The notes beneath the pieces are model-generated. The model was given only the letters and a program-made list of their open reading frames with translations. It was not told the DNA's origin and did not search any database. From positions 1-64,000 of the forward strand of contig JAGAIZ010000043.1 of the NCBI GenBank assembly GCA_017626325.1: a DNA stretch of 64,000 nt. Reading direction: 5' to 3'. The translations under genes and the position numbers were made by a program. Source of the stretch: Lachnospiraceae bacterium. Lineage in GTDB: Bacteria; Bacillota; Clostridia; Lachnospirales; Lachnospiraceae. Positions 54,065-62,934 of the stretch are shown piece after piece. The first letter of the stretch is position 1, and the number at the start of each line of letters is the position of its first letter.

Positions 54065-54316
54065 ATGGAAGATTTACTGTCAAAAATCTATGACAAGGTG
54101 GCTTTTTATGAGGAGGACAGCATAAAGCTTGGGAAAGAGTTTGACACCCTTATGACGGAGCTTTTGGAACCGTTAAGGGAAAGCCGGACAGAGGAGGAAG
54201 TGGAAGAAATCAGGGAGTTGATTTATCAGGCAGCTTATCCTGCGGAAAAGCATGGATTTTACATCGGTATCCGTTTTTTTGTGGAGGTTCTGTCAGAAAT
54301 TATGGGAGGAGGTTAA
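54065..54316 (+). CDS. small helical protein (DUF6809-like)
   Basis: 83 residues, all helical and acidic: MEDLLSKIYDKVAFYEED, and FYIGIRFFVEVLSEIMGG at the end. It resembles small DUF6809 proteins found on conjugative elements; the match is from pattern only. AGGGGAG precedes the ATG. Confidence 0.6.
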   Translation: MEDLLSKIYDKVAFYEEDSIKLGKEFDTLMTELLEPLRESRTEEEVEEIRELIYQAAYPAEKHGFYIGIRFFVEVLSEIMGGG

Positions 54317-54341
54317 GAAAATGGGAAAGGAGGCGAGGGAT

Positions 54342-54425
54342 ATGTGGAGATATGAATTTATCATGGCATACAGAAATGATGCGGCAGCAAAAAGACTCAT
54401 GGCATATATGAGAAAAATGGATTAA
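54342..54425 (+). CDS. 27-residue microprotein
   Basis: MWRYEFIMAYRNDAAAKRLM and seven more residues. AAAGGAGG lies eight bases before the ATG, an excellent ribosome site, which is the main argument. An in-frame ATG at 54321 would make it 34 residues. Function unknown. Confidence 0.45.
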   Translation: MWRYEFIMAYRNDAAAKRLMAYMRKMD

Positions 54426-54439
54426 AAAAGGAGAAATCA

Positions 54440-54508
54440 ATGAACCGTATACGGGATCAGCCCCTTTATTCCGATATAAGGAATGAGGAGATAAGGGATA
54501 TTCCGTAA
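54440..54508 (+). CDS. 22-residue microprotein or leader peptide
   Basis: An ATG with AAAAAGGAG upstream opens a 22-codon frame (MNRIRDQPLYSDIRNEEIRD, then IP). Its stop falls inside the left arm of the first hairpin at 54501, so it could be a leader peptide whose translation changes the folding of the following RNA. This is inference. Confidence 0.4.
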   Translation: MNRIRDQPLYSDIRNEEIRDIP

Positions 54509-54570
54509 ACAAATAAATACAGTTCCCCACAAGGGACAGTTTACGGAATGAGCCGTCTGTCCCCCGTGGG
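54501..54570 (+). other. two overlapping, competing inverted repeats before the lipoprotein gene
   Basis: Hairpin 1: TTCCGTAAAC (54501-54510) with GTTTACGGAA (54539-54548). Hairpin 2: CCCACAAGGGACAG (54526-54539) with CTGTCCCCCGTGGG (54557-54570), mismatched only at the two bases in the middle. The left arm of hairpin 2 lies in the loop of hairpin 1, so the two exclude each other. It may be an RNA switch or a DNA site such as oriT or parC. Confidence 0.6.
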
Positions 54571-54589
54571 AGAGAGGACAGGTGGTATT

Positions 54590-55363
54590 ATGAAACGATT
54601 TATTATCTTTTTAACCGTATGTACCCTGCTTTTGGCAGGCTGCGGCAAAGAAAAGGAAGATACGGTAACAGAAAACAGGCAGGAGGAAACTGCTTCACAA
54701 GTGGAAGAAACGAAAGCTTTAGTGACGGAAAGTGCAGTGACGGCTGCTTTGGAAGCTACGGAAACAGATACAGAGGCAGAAACGAAAGCACCGTCCGAAA
54801 CTGATGCCCCGTCCGGGGAAAAAGCAGACAGCGAAAGCAGGGCAGGGGAAAGAAAAACAGAGGAGAGTAAGGCAGAAAAGCAGGAAGCAGATACTTCCAA
54901 AAATGAGACAAAAAAGCAGACGGAAAACTCTGAGACTGCCACCCCTGAAAAAGAGCAGGAGAAAGAACAGCCTGCTACCGTGACAGAAACGGAAAAAGTG
55001 AAAACAGCGGAATATAACCCTAACGAGGTAGTTTCCCTTGCAACAGCAAAAACGAAAGCATATGGCAAGATTTCCATACCGGAGGATTTGGATCAGATGC
55101 TTGCTGCCGGAGAGATAACGCAGGCAGAGCATGATGAATACTATCCTTATGACGGAGCAGGATATTACAGTGTCTTTGTAGAAACAGACTTAAACCGGGC
55201 AGCTACCACATCGGGCAGGAAGCTCGGTTCGGTAGAGGGCATTGCGGATTATATCGCAGAAATGCTCAGTCTTGAGAGTGGTCCCTATTTCTACATAGAG
55301 TACGCAGGTGTCACCTCCACAGGCGGTACGGACTTCTATGAATTTCGGTGTTACCGGGCATAA
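54590..55363 (+). CDS. ICE-encoded lipoprotein
   Basis: 257 residues. The lipoprotein signal peptide ends LLLAGCGKE (Cys near residue 16). A long Glu/Thr/Lys/Ala-rich disordered spacer (about 20-150) leads to a C-terminal domain of about 100 residues (VSLATAKTKAYGKISIPEDL, then YYSVFVETDLNRAATTSGRK, ending YEFRCYRA). The family is not recognised. It stands directly before the giant adhesin, separated by a terminator. The start at 54590 is set by the signal peptide. Confidence 0.8.
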   Translation: MKRFIIFLTVCTLLLAGCGKEKEDTVTENRQEETASQVEETKALVTESAVTAALEATETDTEAETKAPSETDAPSGEKADSESRAGERKTEESKAEKQEADTSKNETKKQTENSETATPEKEQEKEQPATVTETEKVKTAEYNPNEVVSLATAKTKAYGKISIPEDLDQMLAAGEITQAEHDEYYPYDGAGYYSVFVETDLNRAATTSGRKLGSVEGIADYIAEMLSLESGPYFYIEYAGVTSTGGTDFYEFRCYRA

Positions 55364-55386
55364 AAAGAAAATCAAATATGAGGCAA

Positions 55387-55420
55387 AACAGCAGGCTGAT
55401 GACAAGCCTGCTGTTTTTTT
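55387..55420 (+). terminator. strong terminator between lipoprotein and adhesin
   Basis: A perfect 11 bp stem, AACAGCAGGCT/AGCCTGCTGTT, with a seven-base loop and a run of T. The adhesin start is only 25 bases further, so its transcription needs read-through or a promoter hidden here. Confidence 0.9.
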
Positions 55421-55444
55421 GCCCGATTTTGAGGAGGAATCAGA

Positions 55445-58400
55445 TTGAAACAGAAATTAAAACGATTTATGGCAGGTTTTTTAGCACTGCTTACGGTCTT
55501 TACGACCATGTTTACCAACGGGACGACAGCCTTTGCAGCCAGTGCCAGTGCAAACATTGCCTTCTGGAATGCTTCGGTAAAGGATTCCGGTGAGGTAAGC
55601 GAGTTAAAGTCCGGCTATGATCATGGAAAAATCCTTTATGCAGTCATTGACGGTAATGCGGCATACTGCATGAACTTCGGGCTGGCGGCAGACGGCGGTC
55701 AGCTTATGAACAGTTATGAAAATGCAAACACGAGCATGAGTGCCGCACAGGAGAAGCTGTTAAGCTACTGCCTGTACTATGGCTATGGCACAAGTAAGGC
55801 GGAAGCACCGAGCAATGCCCAGTGTGACAAGTTTATTGCAACACAGGCAATGGTATGGATCATCGTGGGAAACATTTACGGGACTTCGAGTGCGGATTCA
55901 GCGGCAAAGAAGCTCTGCAATACGGCTCCGAACCCGTCAGACTCCTATGATTATTACACATCCCTGAAAGAAAAGATCAATGCTTCCTATTATGCAGAAA
56001 TACCGAGTTTTGCGGCTTCCAGACAGAGCAAGGCTCCGGTATATGAGCTGAAATGGAATGAAACAAATCAGAGATTTGAAACAACCCTTACGGACAGTAA
56101 CGGGGTGCTTGGAAACTTCTCCATTTCCCTCAGTGGTTATTCCGTTGAAAAGAACGGGAATAAGGTAACGATTTCCAGCAAAGAGGTCAATACAACGGAA
56201 ACCGTTGCAACAATGGATTCCACAACCGGGGCAGTGGAGACAACATCAAGCTGTGTGTTCTGGCTTACGGACAAATCCGGCTATCAGGAATTTGTTTCCG
56301 AAAGACCACAGGCTGATCCAATCCATGCCTATTTCAAGGTCAAAACGGAGAACATCGGTTATGGGGAAATCACAAAGCAGGACGAGGAAAGTGGCGTGAA
56401 GTTATCCGGTGCGGTTTACGGTATCTATTCCGACAGCGGCTGCACAAATCTTGTGGATAAGATTACCACCGGGACAGACGGAAAGGCAAAGTCTAAGGCT
56501 CTGGCTGCAGGCACTTATTATGTGAAGGAGATTACCGCACCAAAGGGCTATGTCATCAGTGACAAGGTTCATACCTTAACCGTAAAGGCGGGAAAAACAA
56601 CTTCTTTTACTGCCACCGACAAGGAGCAGCTTGGAGCAATTACCATTTATAAGGAAGGCGAGGTGCTTACCGGATGGAATGGCAGCAACTTCACTTATGA
56701 AATGAAAAAGCTTCAGGGTGCAACTTTTAAGGTTACGGCAGGAGCAGACATTTATAAGGCTGACGGAACAAAGGTTTATAACAAGGGTGATCTGGTTGCG
56801 GATAATCTTGTGACGGGAACGGACGGAAAGGTACTTCTTACCGACCTGCATTTGGGAACTTATGTGGTAACGGAGACAAAGAGCATTGACGGTTATACCA
56901 TCAATACCACTCCGCAGACAGTAAAGATTGAGTACAAGGATCAGACCGTAAAGGTACAGTATGAAGCAGCAACCATTCAGAACACAAGACAGAAAGCGGA
57001 AGTATCCGTTGTAAAGAAGGACTCCGAAACGGAAAATCCTCTTGATGGCGGTAAATATACGCTTTATGCCGGAAATGACATTGTAAATTATGCAGGACAG
57101 GTCATCGTGACAAAGGGTACTGCATTACAGACCGTAACAACGGGAGAAGATGGAAAAGCAGCCTACACACTGGATTTACCGATTGCAAACAGTTACTACA
57201 TTTCTGAAACACAGGCTCCGTATGCCTATACCAGAAACAGCAGTGATGTTTACAGCTTCAACTTCAATTATCTTTCTGAAACTACGGCAAAGACAACATT
57301 TTCCCATACCTTTGTAAATGACAGAACCACAGCAAAGATTCACATTTACAAGGTTGATAAGGAGACAGGAAAGGCAGTGCCACAGGGCGATGCTTCCTTA
57401 GAGGGTGCTGTGTATGGTTTGTATGCCCGTAATGACATTGTGCATCCGGACGGTGCAACCGGAGTGGTATTTCATGCTGGCGATCTGATTGCCACGCTTA
57501 CCACGGATGAAAAGGGAGAAGCTGAGGTAAATAATCTGTATCTTGGCAATTATTATGTGAAGGAAATTACGCCATCGGAAGGGTATCTTTTAGACGAGGA
57601 GGAGCATGACCTTGTATGTGATTATGAGGGAGATCTGGTTGCGGAGGTTTCCAGAAGCACCACTTCCAAAGAACAGGTCATCAAGCAGCCTTTCCAGTTG
57701 ATTAAGGTATCGGATAACGGACTGGATACGGAGGCACCACTTCTTTCCGGTGCAGGATTTACGGCTTATCTGAAATCCTCTTTATCCGTAAAGGAAGATG
57801 GCAGCTATGATTTTGACTCTGCAACACCCGTTGTTATCGGTAAAGACGGAAAGACTGAGATTTTCTCTGATGAAAAAGGTCGTGTGGTGTCCATTGCCAT
57901 TCCTTACGGAACTTATGTGGTAACAGAATCCACAACACCTCACAACATGGAAACCATCAGACCGTTTGAGGTAAAGATTACGGAAAACAATCCAACGACT
58001 CCGCAGGTGTGGAGAATCTTTATTGACAGGGAGTTTACTGCGAAACTCCGTATCATCAAAAAAGATGCAGATACGAAAATGACGGTACTGATTCCGAATA
58101 CGGAATTTAAGATTTTCAACATGGACACAAACAAATATGTGGAAATGATTACCACTTATCCGTCAAAGGAAGTACACACTTCATTCTTTACGGACGGGGA
58201 CGGTGATCTGATACTGCCGGATGTACTTCCGCTTGGCAATTACCGCATTGAGGAAGTGGCAGCACCGACAGGATATGTGGTAAATGAGGACTATGTGACC
58301 GTAAAAGTGGACACCGACACTTTTTATGAGGTTGATCCGGACACCTATGAGGCAATCATAACGGTAGAGTATGAGGATATGCCTGCGGTGGGCGAGCTTA

Positions 58401-60817
58401 CAGTGGAAAAGAAGGGAGAAATCCTTGATTCCTATAAGGGCGGTCTGTTTGCAGACACAAACGATAAGGAATTTGTTTACAGGGAAGGCTCTCTTGCAGG
58501 AGCAAAGTTTGAAGTATATGCGGCAGAGGATATTTTTACAGCCGATATGCAGACGGACGAAAACGGAAACAGAACGAAGTATTACTCCAAAGGCGAGCTT
58601 GTGGCAACCCTTGTAACCGGGGAAGACGGGAAAGCAAAGCTTTCAGACCTTCCACTTGGAAGCTATAAGGTGGTGGAAGTGGAAGCACCTTACGGATATG
58701 TCTTAAACAGTGAGGAGCAGGTGGTAACTTTCGTATATGTGGATGATAAGACACCTGTTATCAAAGAAAGCGTAACCTTTACCAATGACAGGCAGAAGGT
58801 TTCGTTATCCGTTGTAAAACTGGATGAGGAAACAGAACTGCCTGTTGCGGGTGCAGTGTTTGGTCTGTATGCAAAGGAAGATATTTTTAATGCTGACGGT
58901 AAGGTAATCATTGAAAAGGATACCCTGTTTGAAGTGGCAGAATCCGGTACAGACGGAAAAGTAAATTTTGTTAAGGATTATCCTCTCGGCACTTATTATG
59001 CAAAGGAAATCAAAGCACCTCTCGGCTATGTATCTTCCACAGAAATCGTGGATTACGATGCGGCTTACCAGGGACAGGAGATAAAGGTGGTGAAGCTGGA
59101 GTCAGAATTTGTCAATACACCGACTACGGTGGAAATCACAAAGACAGACCTGACAAGCAAAGCAGAATTATCCGGTGCAACCCTTTCCGTTATCGACAGT
59201 GAAGGAAATGTGATTGACACATGGACTTCCGTAGCAGGAGAGGCACACGTCATTAAGAGACTTCATGTGGGAGAGATTTATACCCTGCGTGAAGAATTTG
59301 CCCCTTACGGATATTTGCAGGCAGAGGAGGTACAGTTTATCGTTTCTGACACCGAGGAAGTGCAGCCTGTGGAATTGAAAGATGATGTGCCTACCGGAAC
59401 CATCATCATCAATAAAGACGGAGAGTTCCTTACGGACATTAACCTTGTAAAAGGACACTGGTACGATTTTGTGTTTGATTACTTCAAAAAGTCCCTTGCA
59501 GGCGTAACCTTTGAGGTATATGCGGCAGAGGACATCATAAGCCCTGACGGTCTGAATACGGTTTATTATGCAAAAGATACCCTTGTTGCGAAAATCGTGA
59601 CAAACGATAAGGGAATCGCAAGCATTGAAAATCTTCCGTTAGGAAAATATTACCTTGTGGAAACAAAGACCTTAGAGGGATTTGTGCTTGATGATACACC
59701 GATTGAAGCGGACCTTTCCTATGTGGACCAGTATACAAAGATTGTCTATGCGGGCATGGCTGTAACCAATGAAAGACAGAAAGTGAAAGTAACCGTTATC
59801 AAGACGGATGCGGAAACGAAGAAAGAGCTGGAGGGAGCAGTATTCGGTCTTTATGCGGCAGAGAACATCGTAAATGCAGACGGTAAGGTAATCGTGGCAA
59901 AAGATACCCTTGTGGAAAAGGCTGTGACGGGTACGGACGGTAAGTGCGTATTTTTAAGCGACCTTCCGCTTGGACAGTATTATGTGAAGGAAATCGAAGC
60001 ACCGAAGGGATATGTGTTAAATGAGGGAATCTTTGCACTGGACGCTTCTTATCAGGGTGATGATGTAAAGGTTATCGAGTTGGAAGCGGCTTTTGAAAAC
60101 TACCCGACAAAGCTTGAAATCTCCAAAACAGACATTACCGGGGAATATGAGCTTAAGGATGCAACCCTTTCCATTATCGACAAAGACGGAAATGTGGTGG
60201 AAACATGGAAATCTGACGGAAAGCCTCACTATATCGAGCGTATTCCTGTCGGAGAATATATCCTTCGTGAAGAAGCAGCTCCTTACGGTTATAAGATTGC
60301 CAATGAAGTGAAGTTTACGGTGGAGAATACAAAGGAAATCCAGAAGGTATCCATGAAGGACGAGCTGGTAAGCGGTAAGATCATCATTGAGAAAACCGAT
60401 GAAGTGACAGGCAAAGGCATTGCAGGTGTGGAATTTGAAATCCGTGATAAAGACGGAAACGTGATTGAAACACTTGTAACGGACAAGAACGGTCACGCAG
60501 AATCTAAGGAACTTCCGATTGCAGTATTTAAGGACGGAAATTTCGTCGAGGATATAAAGTATTATGTGGTGGAAACAAAGGCTGCTGACGGATATATCCT
60601 TGATGGTACACCTCACGAGGTTGTATTGCAGTATGACGATGCGGCACCGGAGGTTGTGACTTACACACTCAGTCTTACCAATAAGCCTACCGAACCGAAG
60701 CTTCCGCAGACCGGGGATAACATGAACCCGTGGCTGTATGTGGGAATCGGACTTGCGGCTGTACTTGCAGGAGCAGGTGCCATCTTCTTTAAGAAAAAAG
60801 AGGAGGAGAAGGAATGA
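55445..60817 (+). CDS. giant LPxTG surface adhesin with thioester domain and 13 Cna-B/SpaA modules
   Basis: 1790 residues. The signal peptide ends TTAFAASAS. The N-terminal thioester domain (about 35-300) has AYCMNFG and ATQAMVWIIVGNIYG, supplying the Cys and Gln (TQxA) of an internal thioester that binds host amines. Thirteen Cna-B/SpaA modules follow from about 302 to 1735, each beginning like xVxKxDxET and closing with YxVxExxAPxGY, with Lys/Asn/Glu sites for isopeptide bonds. Modules 7-9 and 10-12 form a repeated triplet. The end is LPQTG, a membrane segment and KKKEEEKE for sortase anchoring. GAGGAATCAGA precedes the start. No sortase gene is in view. Its last bases overlap the XRE gene. 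Confidence 0.93.
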   Translation: MKQKLKRFMAGFLALLTVFTTMFTNGTTAFAASASANIAFWNASVKDSGEVSELKSGYDHGKILYAVIDGNAAYCMNFGLAADGGQLMNSYENANTSMSAAQEKLLSYCLYYGYGTSKAEAPSNAQCDKFIATQAMVWIIVGNIYGTSSADSAAKKLCNTAPNPSDSYDYYTSLKEKINASYYAEIPSFAASRQSKAPVYELKWNETNQRFETTLTDSNGVLGNFSISLSGYSVEKNGNKVTISSKEVNTTETVATMDSTTGAVETTSSCVFWLTDKSGYQEFVSERPQADPIHAYFKVKTENIGYGEITKQDEESGVKLSGAVYGIYSDSGCTNLVDKITTGTDGKAKSKALAAGTYYVKEITAPKGYVISDKVHTLTVKAGKTTSFTATDKEQLGAITIYKEGEVLTGWNGSNFTYEMKKLQGATFKVTAGADIYKADGTKVYNKGDLVADNLVTGTDGKVLLTDLHLGTYVVTETKSIDGYTINTTPQTVKIEYKDQTVKVQYEAATIQNTRQKAEVSVVKKDSETENPLDGGKYTLYAGNDIVNYAGQVIVTKGTALQTVTTGEDGKAAYTLDLPIANSYYISETQAPYAYTRNSSDVYSFNFNYLSETTAKTTFSHTFVNDRTTAKIHIYKVDKETGKAVPQGDASLEGAVYGLYARNDIVHPDGATGVVFHAGDLIATLTTDEKGEAEVNNLYLGNYYVKEITPSEGYLLDEEEHDLVCDYEGDLVAEVSRSTTSKEQVIKQPFQLIKVSDNGLDTEAPLLSGAGFTAYLKSSLSVKEDGSYDFDSATPVVIGKDGKTEIFSDEKGRVVSIAIPYGTYVVTESTTPHNMETIRPFEVKITENNPTTPQVWRIFIDREFTAKLRIIKKDADTKMTVLIPNTEFKIFNMDTNKYVEMITTYPSKEVHTSFFTDGDGDLILPDVLPLGNYRIEEVAAPTGYVVNEDYVTVKVDTDTFYEVDPDTYEAIITVEYEDMPAVGELTVEKKGEILDSYKGGLFADTNDKEFVYREGSLAGAKFEVYAAEDIFTADMQTDENGNRTKYYSKGELVATLVTGEDGKAKLSDLPLGSYKVVEVEAPYGYVLNSEEQVVTFVYVDDKTPVIKESVTFTNDRQKVSLSVVKLDEETELPVAGAVFGLYAKEDIFNADGKVIIEKDTLFEVAESGTDGKVNFVKDYPLGTYYAKEIKAPLGYVSSTEIVDYDAAYQGQEIKVVKLESEFVNTPTTVEITKTDLTSKAELSGATLSVIDSEGNVIDTWTSVAGEAHVIKRLHVGEIYTLREEFAPYGYLQAEEVQFIVSDTEEVQPVELKDDVPTGTIIINKDGEFLTDINLVKGHWYDFVFDYFKKSLAGVTFEVYAAEDIISPDGLNTVYYAKDTLVAKIVTNDKGIASIENLPLGKYYLVETKTLEGFVLDDTPIEADLSYVDQYTKIVYAGMAVTNERQKVKVTVIKTDAETKKELEGAVFGLYAAENIVNADGKVIVAKDTLVEKAVTGTDGKCVFLSDLPLGQYYVKEIEAPKGYVLNEGIFALDASYQGDDVKVIELEAAFENYPTKLEISKTDITGEYELKDATLSIIDKDGNVVETWKSDGKPHYIERIPVGEYILREEAAPYGYKIANEVKFTVENTKEIQKVSMKDELVSGKIIIEKTDEVTGKGIAGVEFEIRDKDGNVIETLVTDKNGHAESKELPIAVFKDGNFVEDIKYYVVETKAADGYILDGTPHEVVLQYDDAAPEVVTYTLSLTNKPTEPKLPQTGDNMNPWLYVGIGLAAVLAGAGAIFFKKKEEEKE

Positions 60818-61218
60818 CGTATGGACAGAGGCTTAAATTTATAAGAAATTTCAGGGGAATGACACAGGCAGAACTCGGTTCTGCCTGCAACCTCGGAAAA
60901 AACGGTCATATCTATATCGCACAGTATGAGTGTGGAACCCGTACTCCCAGGGAGGACAGAAATGCCGTTCTTGCAAAGGCACTGAATGTCAATCCGAAAA
61001 TGCTGATGTGGAATCCGGACGATATATATGAAAGTATCTGTTATCAGATACGCTGGGCTTGTATTCTTCCGGCAGATGATGTCACATTTGATGCGATGCA
61101 CTATGTGCTGGAGCAGTTGCAGGAAATGAATGACAGGAACGGGGATTTTCTGGAGGGCAGAATGACCGAAAGGGAATGCGTGGAAAAATTGCTTCAGGAT
61201 ATGGAAGAAAAAGAATAA
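60814..61218 (+). CDS. XRE-family DNA-binding regulator
   Basis: 134 residues. Helix-turn-helix at about 5-60: LKFIRNFRGMTQAELGSACN, then YIAQYECGTRTPREDR, with LAKALNVNPKMLM closing the domain. The remaining half is helical and acidic. It overlaps the adhesin stop as ATGA, so it is translated with the adhesin and could control it or element transfer. Confidence 0.87.
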   Translation: MTYGQRLKFIRNFRGMTQAELGSACNLGKNGHIYIAQYECGTRTPREDRNAVLAKALNVNPKMLMWNPDDIYESICYQIRWACILPADDVTFDAMHYVLEQLQEMNDRNGDFLEGRMTERECVEKLLQDMEEKE

Positions 61219-61277
61219 GAATGAGTTTGAGGTGCAGGCTGTGTGTCTGTGCCTCTTATTTTAGGAGGAAAAAATTT

Positions 61278-62273
61278 ATGATGAATTATGAAATTTTTAA
61301 GGAAGTAGTAAAGGACAAATTTAAGGACTATCTTCCGGAGAAGTATCAGAAAATGGAAGTGAAAGTAAATCCGGTGAATAAGGTAAACCATACCCTTGAC
61401 GGTATCAGTCTGGTTTCAAAAGAGCCGGGAATGTGTATGTCCCCTACCATTTATATCAACGATATGTACGAGCATTACAAACAATGCGGTGATCTTCAGG
61501 CGGTGCTTCAGACTGCATCGGAAAACATGGTAAATATATTTGAAATGGATATGGCAAGACCAACGCTTGACTATTCCGAGGCGAAGGACAACATCGTGTT
61601 CCAGCTTATCAATACGGAGCAGAATAAGGAAATGCTTGCCGGAATGCCCCATAGGGAATATCAGGATCTTTCCGTTATCTATCGCTGGGTGGCAGGAATG
61701 GATGAAACCGGTATCCAGAGCACCATGATAAAAAATGAGCTTGCAGGGCAGTTAGGTTTTACGGAGGAGCAGTTGTTCAACCGTGCGGCAGAGAACACAA
61801 GAAGATTGTTCCCGCCTGTCGTGAAGTCCATGAATGAAGTGTTGTGTGAGCTGTTTATGAAAGACGGAATGCCGCAGGAGGTTGCGGAAATGATGATCGG
61901 GGGAATCCCGGAAGAACAGAAGATGTATGTAATCACGAATGACAGAGGCTTGCAGGGTGCGGCTTCCATGCTGTATGAGGACAGGCTCCACAGCCTTTCC
62001 ATGAAGCTTGAGGAAGATTTGTATATCCTTCCTTCTTCCATTCATGAGGTGCTTGCAGTACCCGTTTCTATGGGTACACCGGAATCACTTGCCGAGATGG
62101 TATCGGAAATAAATATGAATGAGGTGGCATTAGACGAAAGACTCTCCAATCAGGTATATCACTATGATAAGGATTTGAGAAGATTAAGCCTTGCCACCGA
62201 CACACCAAACAAGAGACTTGACGGTATCGTATCAGAGCCGCCGATGGTTTATGAAACGAAACAGTCCAGATAG
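61278..62273 (+). CDS. DUF5688 protein
   Basis: 331 residues starting MMNYEIFKEVVKDKFKDYLP. The DUF5688 pattern is clear: VKVNPVNKVNHTLDGISL, APTIYINDMYEHY-type, FQLINTEQNKEML, PHREYQDLSVIYRW, YVITNDRGLQGAASMLYE. It is common on conjugative elements of Clostridia and has no known function. AGGAGG lies nine bases before the ATG. Confidence 0.88.
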   Translation: MMNYEIFKEVVKDKFKDYLPEKYQKMEVKVNPVNKVNHTLDGISLVSKEPGMCMSPTIYINDMYEHYKQCGDLQAVLQTASENMVNIFEMDMARPTLDYSEAKDNIVFQLINTEQNKEMLAGMPHREYQDLSVIYRWVAGMDETGIQSTMIKNELAGQLGFTEEQLFNRAAENTRRLFPPVVKSMNEVLCELFMKDGMPQEVAEMMIGGIPEEQKMYVITNDRGLQGAASMLYEDRLHSLSMKLEEDLYILPSSIHEVLAVPVSMGTPESLAEMVSEINMNEVALDERLSNQVYHYDKDLRRLSLATDTPNKRLDGIVSEPPMVYETKQSR

Positions 62274-62281
62274 GAGGGCTT

Positions 62282-62416
62282 ATGGAAAAGGAAATAAAAG
62301 AGGTTACGGCAGAAGAACTTATCCGCCTTATCAATTCGCAGGAGGGAGACTTCATTATCCGTGTGGAACCGGGAAAGGGGGATGCCGATGGAAGGTCAGA
62401 AACCGTTTCAGCTTGA
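62282..62416 (+). CDS. 44-residue acidic protein
   Basis: MEKEIKEVTAEELIRLINSQ followed by EGDFIIRVEPGKG and a short tail. AGGAGGG precedes the ATG. Its end overlaps the start of the JAB gene by 29 bases in another frame. Small size, but a good ribosome site and tight packing support it. Confidence 0.55.
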   Translation: MEKEIKEVTAEELIRLINSQEGDFIIRVEPGKGDADGRSETVSA

Positions 62417-62930
62417 GGTGGTTTCCGTAAGGCTTGTGCGGGATGCCCCTGTTCTTTCGCAGAGGAAAATAGAAAAGCCGGAGGATGCCATAGCGGTTGT
62501 GGGAGAGGTGCTTTCGGAAATGGACAGGGAAGTGGTCTGTGTCATTAACCTAAAGGCAGACGGAACACCGATTAACTGCAATTTTGTCAGTATGGGTGCG
62601 GTCAATCAGGCAATGGCAGAGCCGAGGGAGATATTTAAGAGTGCCATTCTCTCCAATGCAGTATCCATGATTATGGTGCATAACCATCCCAGCGGAAACT
62701 TAGAGCCTTCAAAGATGGATACCATAATGACGGACCGCATCTTAAAGCTGTCCCATATGGCAGGCATTCCGCTTGTAGACCATGTGATTGTGGGCGGGGA
62801 CAATACCAGATATTTCAGCTTTAAGGAAAAGAATATGATGAAGATTCCCGAAGTGGTGCTGACACAGGATTACCGTTATCTTGATTTTGAGGATAAGGCA
62901 ATGGTGGCAGAAACGGGAAGGAGCAGGTAA
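62388..62930 (+). CDS. RadC-like JAB-domain protein
   Basis: 180 residues. The JAMM/MPN+ motif MVHNHPSGNLEPSKMD with the upstream Glu region completes the zinc site; HVIVGG follows. Only the JAB half of RadC is present. Such proteins are frequent on plasmids and ICEs, with unknown role in DNA processing. The ATG at 62388 is preferred; 62382 is possible (GGGGG just before). Confidence 0.88.
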   Translation: MEGQKPFQLEVVSVRLVRDAPVLSQRKIEKPEDAIAVVGEVLSEMDREVVCVINLKADGTPINCNFVSMGAVNQAMAEPREIFKSAILSNAVSMIMVHNHPSGNLEPSKMDTIMTDRILKLSHMAGIPLVDHVIVGGDNTRYFSFKEKNMMKIPEVVLTQDYRYLDFEDKAMVAETGRSR

Positions 62931-62934
62931 GACG

